From: a bacterium
GTDB lineage: Bacteria; Gemmatimonadota; Gemmatimonadetes; Gemmatimonadales; Gemmatimonadaceae
Length of the DNA stretch: 30,036 nt
Assembly (NCBI GenBank): GCA_021802745.1
Contig: JAJZRK010000006.1
Span: 1 to 30,036, forward strand
Direction of reading: 5' to 3'
The notes under the pieces are model-generated. The model was not told where the DNA came from and searched no databases. It worked only from the letters and a program-made list of their open reading frames with translations. The position numbers and the translations under genes are program-made. How positions within the stretch are numbered: the stretch's first letter is position 1; each line of letters begins with the position of its first letter. Positions 25,184-30,036 of the stretch are shown piece after piece.

Positions 25184-25217
25184 ATAGTAATATATATGCA
25201 TATAGTGTGAATTGCAA
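25184..25217 (-). promoter_or_regulatory. Near-consensus sigma70-type promoter with AT-rich dyad
   Basis: On the minus strand TTGCAA (25217-25212) and TATATT (25194-25189) are separated by exactly 17 bp. The -10 ends 9 nt before ATG 25179, so the transcript would have little or no leader. Between the hexamers lies the perfect palindrome ATATGCATAT, a possible operator. This is the most AT-rich stretch in the window. Confidence 0.65.
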
Positions 25218-25439
25218 CACCACGCCGATCTCCTCGCGCGTCGCCGGTTGGTGCGCCGGGTACGGCGCCGATGGGTGCGCGACGTGAGTCAGACGCCGCG
25301 GGGTCTGGCGGGACGGCCGGTGTTTCGGAACGTTGTTCCGTACCGAAGCGCGGTGACCGGAGTCGCCATGCCCAGGCTGAAACCCACTCGAGCGGGAGCT
25401 GCCGGAGCGGTAGCGATCGGCCGGTATGCTCCTCAAGGG

Positions 25440-25602
25440 TCTCTTGCGGGGGCGCGTGTTACGAAGCAAATCTCTGTGCGTCCATTAGACGAAAGCTGGT
25501 TCCCGCCAGGGAGCCCCCGTCCATGGAGGAAGATGGCCGTTCCGCACGGACAGCCTATCCAGCGACGACACCCGCGTCCCTCTGAACAGGACGCGCGCTG
25601 GA
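25440..25602 (+). ncRNA. Candidate structured leader RNA upstream of the HNH gene
   Basis: No gene is supported in 25218-25678. Within it several helices can be drawn by hand: CGGGGGC (about 25445-25451) with GCCCCCG (about 25513-25519) enclosing hairpins CGTC-CATTA-GACG and CTGG-TTCCCG-CCAG; and TCCAGCG (25558-25564) with CGCTGGA (25596-25602), stacking on CGCGTCC (25573-25579) with GGACGCG (25589-25595). The last forms a 14-bp helix with an 8-nt bulge. High GC makes chance helices common, so this is only a candidate. It could be a cis-regulatory leader or a small RNA. Confidence 0.35.
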
Positions 25603-25620
25603 GCCTCCTCCCCATCAGCC

Positions 25621-25665
25621 ACGCCCCGCTCGGGATTCCTGTCCCGGTGCGGGGCGTCGTCTTTT
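25621..25665 (+). terminator. Intrinsic-terminator-like hairpin directly before the HNH gene
   Basis: ACGCCCCGC (25621-25629) pairs with GCGGGGCGT (25649-25657), with extra pairing in the loop, followed by CGTCTTTT. The ribosome-binding site of the HNH gene starts only about 5 nt later. It either ends an upstream transcript or attenuates transcription into the HNH gene. Confidence 0.65.
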
Positions 25666-25678
25666 CCGGCGAGGTGCA

Positions 25679-26080
25679 ATGTCTTATCGGAGCGTCTACC
25701 GGTTCGCGCTGCCTCGTTCTCCCCGTGGTCTGGCCCGCCGTCACGATCACGGCGTTCCCCACCAGAAACGGCATGTCAAGCGCGCCACCTTCCGTGACTG
25801 TGGCCGTCGTTGCGTCTACTGCGCGGCGCGGCTAGGGCTCGAGGCGGCGACGCTCGATCATGTGATCCCCCTCTCGCGCGGCGGCACCCACCATCCGGGC
25901 AACCTGGTGGCGGCGTGCATCCAGTGCAATCAGCTGAAGGGATCCATGCTGCCGGTCGAGTTCTTCACCCGCTATCCGTGGGCCGGCCAGAACTTCATGC
26001 GCTACGCGCGCGCCGCCAATCGCAGCATCAAGCGCGGGGCGCGGCGGGCGGTGAGCCTGGCGTTCGCGAGGGCGGCGTAG
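25679..26080 (+). CDS. Short HNH endonuclease
   Basis: The 133-aa protein has a zinc-stabilised HNH fold: C45 and C48 (CVYC), D60-H61 (LDHVIPLSRGG), N75 (GNLVAAC), C80 and C83-N84 (CIQCNQLKG). The N-terminal 40 residues are basic and may contact DNA. GAGGTG 4-5 nt before ATG 25679 fixes the start. The family includes stand-alone restriction-like and phage or mobile-element nucleases; the substrate is unknown. It has neither a PLMP nor a RuvC segment, so it is not an IscB. A terminator-like hairpin and a candidate structured leader precede it. Confidence 0.88.
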   Translation: MSYRSVYRFALPRSPRGLARRHDHGVPHQKRHVKRATFRDCGRRCVYCAARLGLEAATLDHVIPLSRGGTHHPGNLVAACIQCNQLKGSMLPVEFFTRYPWAGQNFMRYARAANRSIKRGARRAVSLAFARAA

Positions 26081-26085
26081 AGGCA

Positions 26086-26210
26086 GACGAGAGATGGGAG
26101 ATGTGAGACGGAAGACGGAAGACGGAAGACGGTGGAAGGCGGCGCCAGCGTGCGCGCTTCCACCATCGTCGCGTTTCAGCTCCCCTCTCCCATCTCTCGT
26201 CTCCCATCTT
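26086..26210. repeat. Paired inverted heptamer arrays, locus 3
   Basis: 26086-26134 consists of seven 7-bp units: GACGAGA, GATGGGA, GATGTGA, three GACGGAA and GACGGTG. The opposite arm, about 26183-26210, has TCCCATC, TCTCGTC, TCCCATC units. A perfect 17-bp inverted repeat pairs 26085-26101 with 26186-26202. It lies between the convergent HNH and Ada-like genes and runs into the coding end of the latter. Confidence 0.92.
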
Positions 26211-27036
26211 CTGCCCGCAGAATGATCTCCTTCCGTTCCAACCCCCACGCATACCCGCCGAGGCTGCCGCTCTTCCGGAGGACGCGGTGGCAGGGAATGA
26301 GCACGCTCACGGGATTTCGCCCGACCGCACTCCCGACGGCACGCACCGCGCGCGGCTGGCCGATGGCACCGGCGATCTCCTCGTACGTCGTCACGGTGCC
26401 CGGCGCGATGTTCAACAGCGCGCTCCAGACCTTGAGCTGGAAGTTCGTGCCGCGCACATGCACGGCGAGCGGCCCGGCGGGCGCGCCGAGCGCGCCCAGC
26501 GCCTGGCGTGCGGCGCGGCGCGTGCGGGGCTGCGACTCGGTGAGCGCTGCCGCCGGCCATTCGTCCCGCAGTCGGGCAACCGCCGCGCGGCGGTCCGCCG
26601 CCGTGTCGGCGAACTGCAGGGAGCAGATGCCCAACGGCGTGACGGCGACGAGCGCGGTGCCCAGCGGTGATGCGTGGAACCCCCACGCGATATGCACGCC
26701 GGCGCCGCCTCGCTTGAGCTGACCGGGCGTCATCGCCTCGGCGTGCACGATCAGTTCGTGCAACCGCGACGGATTCGACAGCCCCGCATCGAACGTCGTG
26801 GGGAGCGCCGCGCGGTGCTCGCGCAGCAAGGCGCGCGCGAACTGCGCCGTGGCCTGCTGCAGGAACCGCTTCGGGCTGATCCCCGCCCAGCGCGTGAAGA
26901 GGCGCTGAAAGTGCGACTCGCTGAGCCCGGCCTGCCGCGCCAGGTCGGCCAGCGAGGGCTGGTCGCGCCAGTGCGCGTCGAGGTACCTGATGGCACGCGC
27001 GACGCGTTCGTAGTCGGCGGCGGCGGCGGCGGTCAT
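26176..27036 (-). CDS. ada: AraC-type regulator fused to O6-methylguanine-DNA methyltransferase (Ada-like)
   Basis: The 286-aa protein has an AraC helix-turn-helix region (residues about 5-100: AIRYLDAHWRDQPSLADLAR, LSESHFQRLFTRWAGISPKR) and a C-terminal MGMT domain with the acceptor C249 in IPCHRV and the KSGSLGGYAWGLERK follow-on. The N-terminal Ada domain that repairs phosphotriesters is absent, so methylation sensing by that route is not expected. ATG 27036 is chosen over 27114 because TACAAT at 27049-27044 makes a leaderless start and the added residues are not conserved. The last ten residues (DGRREMGEGS) and the stop are encoded by the heptamer array. Confidence 0.9.
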   Translation of the reverse strand: MTAAAAADYERVARAIRYLDAHWRDQPSLADLARQAGLSESHFQRLFTRWAGISPKRFLQQATAQFARALLREHRAALPTTFDAGLSNPSRLHELIVHAEAMTPGQLKRGGAGVHIAWGFHASPLGTALVAVTPLGICSLQFADTAADRRAAVARLRDEWPAAALTESQPRTRRAARQALGALGAPAGPLAVHVRGTNFQLKVWSALLNIAPGTVTTYEEIAGAIGQPRAVRAVGSAVGRNPVSVLIPCHRVLRKSGSLGGYAWGLERKEIILRAEDGRREMGEGS

Positions 27037-27159
27037 GCAATGAATTGTACGCTGGTGCGTGGAATTGGCGACACACCCGCCGTGCGGCCGTGCCACCTTG
27101 GCGGCGTGAACCACGCGACAGGGTCATAGCGCCGCCATCCTTGGCCCCGCGATCGCCTG

Positions 27160-27180
27160 GTTCGTGACCAAACCACGAAC
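27160..27180. promoter_or_regulatory. Small inverted repeat before the 27197 lipoprotein gene
   Basis: GTTCGTG (27160-27166) and CACGAAC (27174-27180) form a perfect 7-bp inverted repeat with a 7-nt spacer, 3 nt before the AGGAG ribosome-binding site. It may be an operator or a 5'-leader hairpin in the divergent ada/lipoprotein intergenic region. Confidence 0.35.
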
Positions 27181-27196
27181 TTCAGGAGACGCGACA

Positions 27197-27973
27197 ATGA
27201 AACACCTCATTTCGAACCGTTGGCAGCACGCCGCGATGGGCGCTCTGCTGATCACACTTGCGGGTGCCTGTTCCGACGTGCCTACGTCGCCGATCAGGCA
27301 CCTGCCCATGCCGGAATTCCCAGGCCTGCCGGCGCCGCGCGCAGCTGACCTGCCAGTTCTGGATGCCGGCCTGACGTCCGTGCGGCCGGGGGAGTCGATT
27401 CGCCGACGCACCATTCGACTGAGTGACGGCCGGCAGTACGTGATGGAATCGGTGCTCGATGCCGGCGGACTGCCGCGCGAGATCCGCGTGAGCCGCGACG
27501 GTCAGTCAGTGGCCAGGCTCGAGAACGCATGGCGTCGCACCAGCAAGGGCTTCGCGCTCGAGCGGCAGCGGCTTGTGCGCTATTCCGCAGGACAGGCGGC
27601 CCGAGCCGCCGATTCCCGCGATTTCGGTAGCGTCACGGAACTCGCCAACGGGGAGGTTGTTCTTCCGTTTCGTGCGCAGGCTCGCCGGGTCGCCCGGAGC
27701 GACGTCACGCAGGCGGTCCGGATGCGTTCGCTCGCCGAAGAGTATTTCGGCGGCGGCGGCCCATGTGATGCAGAGGCGCGTGCGGTCGAGGACGCGATTG
27801 ATAGCTGGTTGCTGTCAGTCCTCGCCGTCGCGGGGACGACTCTCACCGGAAGTCCCGTGGCGGCATGGAGCGCCTACGCGTATCAACTGAAGAAGTACCG
27901 TGACCTGACCCGGTCCGAGACGGCGCTCGACGAGTGCGTTGCGAAGGCTGGCCAACCGATGGATGAGTACTGA
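27197..27973 (+). CDS. Uncharacterised lipoprotein
   Basis: The 258-aa protein has a signal peptide with lipobox LAGAC (C25). ATG 27197 has AGGAG 8 nt upstream; an upstream TTG-type start at 27164 is not preferred. The middle (TIRLSDGRQYVMESVLDAGG, EIRVSRDG, LENAWRRT) looks like beta-strand repeats. The C-terminal 70 residues are helical with two cysteines (GPCDAEARAVEDAID and LDECVAKAG) that could form a disulfide. No family is recognised. The next gene follows after 29 nt with its own strong ribosome-binding site. Confidence 0.8.
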   Translation: MKHLISNRWQHAAMGALLITLAGACSDVPTSPIRHLPMPEFPGLPAPRAADLPVLDAGLTSVRPGESIRRRTIRLSDGRQYVMESVLDAGGLPREIRVSRDGQSVARLENAWRRTSKGFALERQRLVRYSAGQAARAADSRDFGSVTELANGEVVLPFRAQARRVARSDVTQAVRMRSLAEEYFGGGGPCDAEARAVEDAIDSWLLSVLAVAGTTLTGSPVAAWSAYAYQLKKYRDLTRSETALDECVAKAGQPMDEY

Positions 27974-28002
27974 ACTTCAGTCGACCCAACGGGAGGAGCG
28001 AG

Positions 28003-28335
28003 ATGACCCGAAGCCAACGAGTTGAGTATGCGACCGCCGCAGTCGTTCTGCTGTGCGTAGCGGGTTCCCTCTGGCGTCCCTCGTGGACCGGGCTCGACGA
28101 GACCGCGGTCTTGGCGCTTCTTGCGGGAGCTTCGCTTTCCTACCAGTGGCGCACGGCGGCGGATCGTGTGCGAGCGCGGCAGCGCGCGTGGCTCATTCCG
28201 TCAGTTGCGCTCGCGCTCGCCACACAGTTTGTCTACTTCGCAGCACCAGGAGAGCGATCGCGCATGCTGCTCGCAGGCGGGGCGCTGGTTGCCGCCGGGT
28301 TTGGTCTCTACGCTGCCCGGCGCCGATCAGTGTAG
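28003..28335 (+). CDS. Small multi-pass membrane protein
   Basis: The 110-aa product has about four hydrophobic segments (AAVVLLCVAGSLW, VLALLAGASLSY, PSVALALATQFVYFA, LLAGGALVAAGFGLYAA) and a basic end (ARRRSV). GGGAGGAG 5-7 nt before ATG supports the start. It is probably co-transcribed with the 27197 lipoprotein and ends before a strong terminator. No family is recognised. Confidence 0.75.
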   Translation: MTRSQRVEYATAAVVLLCVAGSLWRPSWTGLDETAVLALLAGASLSYQWRTAADRVRARQRAWLIPSVALALATQFVYFAAPGERSRMLLAGGALVAAGFGLYAARRRSV

Positions 28336-28349
28336 CGGATGTTATTGCG

Positions 28350-28383
28350 AAGCGGCCCCCGGCCTTCGCGCCGGGGGCCGCTT
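28350..28383. terminator. Strong hairpin between convergent genes
   Basis: AAGCGGCCCCCGGC (28350-28363) pairs perfectly with GCCGGGGGCCGCTT (28370-28383) across a 6-nt loop. The stem carries AA and TT at its base. It separates the 28003 gene (+) from the NAD synthetase gene (-), consistent with bidirectional termination. Confidence 0.85.
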
Positions 28384-28391
28384 TGTGCGCA

Positions 28392-30036
28392 TCAGTAGTC
28401 CACCGGCCGCAGGTAACTCTCGCCAATGGCGGCGCCGCTCAGCATCGCCACCGTGGGAAGGCGCCGCTTCCAGTGCGTGCCGTCGAGCCGGCGCTGCACG
28501 CGCTCCACCTCGGCCGCGCTGAATCCGCGGGCCGTGACTTCGTTGGACGTCCAGCCGTGCAGCAGCCAGTTGAGGATCTCGTCGGCCTTGGCGTAGGTGA
28601 TGCCGAAGTCGCCCTCGTCGGTCTGCCCCTGCACGAGATCCGCCGACGCCGGCTTGTCAATGATCTCCGCAGGGACGCCGAGATGGCGCGCGAGCGCCCA
28701 GACCTGCGTCTTGTAGAGGTCGCCCACGGGATTCACCGGGGGTGAATCATCGGCGTGCCACGTGAAGTAGCCGAGCAGGCGCTCGCTCTTGTTGCCCGTG
28801 CCGAGCGGCAACGCGCGGTACCGTGCGCTCAGGTCGAAGAGTGCGATCATGCGCACCCGCGCCATCACGTTGCCGCGGCGCGCGGCATCGGCGTCGGGTT
28901 CGTTGGCGAGATAGCCGTCCACGGCCGCCGAAATATCAATGGTGCGGCTCTCGATGCCGAGCTGGTCAATGACCAACTGGGCGTGCGACAGCGAGTCGGC
29001 GCTCGACGAACGATACGGAAGCCGGACTCCGATGACATTCGACGCGCCGAGCGCGCGCACGGCGAGGGTCGCCGTGACGGCCGAATCCACGCCGCCGGAA
29101 ATGCCAACGATCACCTTGTCGAAACCCCGCCTGCCCAGTTCGTCGCGCAGGAACTGCACGAGCCAGCGTTCCACCAGCGCGGCGTCAATGCCGAGCGGGG
29201 GCGGCGCGGCGCGCCCGCCGTCGGTCGGCACGACCACCGGCAGCGCGCCAACAGGCGCGCCAGTGGTCGGCCGCGGCTCCTCGGCGCCTTGCGGTGCGAC
29301 CCTCGGCACCACGCGAGGCTTGGGGGACAGGCGCGGAGCGTATACTGCCCGCTTCATCTCGGCCGAGAGGTACGGGATGGCGACCTTGAGGTCGCTCAGC
29401 ATCGGCGCATCGGCCCGGCAGCGCCCGATGTCGCCGAGGTCGAGTTCGGTGACGAGCAGCGCCTCGTCCCACACCGGCGCGCGGGCGCGAATGTCGCCGC
29501 GCGGCCCGGCCACGAGCGACCCGCCCTGGAACATCTTGCCGCCTTCGCTCCCCACGAGATTCGCGAGGGTGCAATAGACGCCCTGCTCCTCGGCGATGTC
29601 CTTGATCAGGCGTTCCCAGCGCGCGATGGTGCCCGGGCCGTCCACGCCGTCGCCGCGCGGATGCGTGCCGCGCGCCACCGCGGCCGAACTCACGAAGATC
29701 ACCTGGGCGCCGTCGAGTGCGGCGATGGTGCCGGTGAGCGAGTGCCATGCGTCCTCGCACACGAGCATCGCCGCCCGTCCCCATGCGGTGTCGAACGCGC
29801 GGATGTCGTAGCCGCGCTCCATGAACCGCTCTTCGTCGAACAGCGAATAGGTGGGGAGGAAATTCTTGCGGTGCACGTGGAGCAGCACCGCTTCGGCGCC
29901 GCCGAGGCGGGCGTACAGCGCGCTGTTGTACAGCGTGCCGTCATGGCGTTCGTAGAAGCCGACCATCACGTCAATGGTCGAGCCCGGGCGCGCCGCCGAC
30001 CGCCAATGGCCGTCGAGGGCGCGAACGAGATCGGAA
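28392..30036 (-). CDS. nadE: Glutamine-dependent NAD+ synthetase, 5' end outside the window
   Basis: The frame is open to the window edge, so the gene is partial at its start (547 codons visible). The N-terminal nitrilase-like glutaminase domain shows the catalytic Lys region HRKNFLPTYSLFDEERF and the nucleophile Cys in MLVCEDAWHS. A variable Pro-rich linker follows, then the synthetase domain with the PP-loop VGISGGVDSAVTATLA, PYRSSS, GTGNKSERLLGYFTWHADD and KTQVWALARHLGVP. It amidates deamido-NAD+ using glutamine and ATP in the cytosol. An in-frame ATG at 29969 is internal: conserved nitrilase sequence continues upstream of it. Confidence 0.95.
   Translation of the reverse strand, partial: SDLVRALDGHWRSAARPGSTIDVMVGFYERHDGTLYNSALYARLGGAEAVLLHVHRKNFLPTYSLFDEERFMERGYDIRAFDTAWGRAAMLVCEDAWHSLTGTIAALDGAQVIFVSSAAVARGTHPRGDGVDGPGTIARWERLIKDIAEEQGVYCTLANLVGSEGGKMFQGGSLVAGPRGDIRARAPVWDEALLVTELDLGDIGRCRADAPMLSDLKVAIPYLSAEMKRAVYAPRLSPKPRVVPRVAPQGAEEPRPTTGAPVGALPVVVPTDGGRAAPPPLGIDAALVERWLVQFLRDELGRRGFDKVIVGISGGVDSAVTATLAVRALGASNVIGVRLPYRSSSADSLSHAQLVIDQLGIESRTIDISAAVDGYLANEPDADAARRGNVMARVRMIALFDLSARYRALPLGTGNKSERLLGYFTWHADDSPPVNPVGDLYKTQVWALARHLGVPAEIIDKPASADLVQGQTDEGDFGITYAKADEILNWLLHGWTSNEVTARGFSAAEVERVQRRLDGTHWKRRLPTVAMLSGAAIGESYLRPVDY

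Noticed and set aside
25480..25525. tRNA-like fold
   Set aside because: Short hairpins are present but there is no cloverleaf, anticodon arm or TTC-type T loop of the right spacing.
25212..25835. 207-codon plus-strand frame before the HNH gene
   Set aside because: No protein-like pattern, passes through the terminator hairpin and overlaps the HNH gene in another frame.
25440..26080. IscB/IshB with omega RNA
   Set aside because: The HNH protein lacks the PLMP and RuvC segments and its HNH core (LDHVIPLSRGG) is of the generic type. Only the structured leader is kept as a candidate.

Overview
The window is high-GC bacterial DNA that most resembles Gemmatimonadota (formerly Gemmatimonadetes). 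This is an inference from gene content: secreted M1 and M16 peptidases, a YtcJ-type amidohydrolase, a fused E1 alpha/beta 2-oxoacid dehydrogenase, many lipoproteins with Ala/Pro linkers, and short tandem arrays between genes. No rRNA or tRNA is present to confirm it. Several genes have a -10-like hexamer only 6-11 nt before the start codon, suggesting leaderless or very short-leader transcripts.

Layout. 1-1013: a G-rich array, then a small zinc-finger anti-sigma-like ORF coupled to a MoaB/MogA molybdenum cofactor gene. 1026-1096 is a long hairpin between convergent genes. 1114-4204 (minus): an exported M1 metallopeptidase, an OsmC-family protein and CsaA. 4263-4394 is a large inverted repeat. 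4496-8110: two paralogous thioredoxin-like [2Fe-2S] ferredoxins on either side of a minus-strand M16 peptidase. 8173-10452: two small uncharacterised genes and an amidohydrolase. 10484-11733: two convergent paralogous lipoproteins with a 374-bp spacer. 11822-14548 (minus): an ATP10-like thioredoxin-fold protein and the fused E1 dehydrogenase.

14741-18711 looks like a rearranged block. A SEC-C protein gene, an antitoxin with a wrecked ParE-like toxin, and a frameshifted pseudogene lie between two related copies of the 5' end of an NFACT-R gene. The second copy begins the intact stand-alone NFACT-R gene. Two secreted alpha/beta hydrolases follow (18704-20809).

20876-22536 is a mobile-element graveyard: an IS701-like transposase 3' fragment abuts a degenerate IS630-family element with one frameshift and one nonsense codon. 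22518-25179 (minus) is a thiol-redox operon: a small Cys/His-containing exported protein, TlpA-like thioredoxin, CcdA and a DsbA-like lipoprotein. It resembles a minimal Scs (suppressor of copper sensitivity) locus and is driven from a strikingly AT-rich promoter. 25440-25665 is an apparently non-coding, hairpin-rich leader ending in a terminator-like stem, just ahead of a short HNH nuclease gene. The window ends with an AraC-MGMT (Ada-type) protein, a lipoprotein, a small membrane protein and the 3' part of a glutamine-dependent NAD synthetase gene.

Three loci (3761-3865, 12321-12436, 26086-26210) carry the same architecture: paired, inverted arrays of degenerate 7-bp units related to ACGGTAG, each placed at the stop codon of a minus-strand gene. 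This dispersed repeat, the duplicated NFACT-R 5' end, the structured HNH leader and the Scs-like operon are the observations most worth follow-up.
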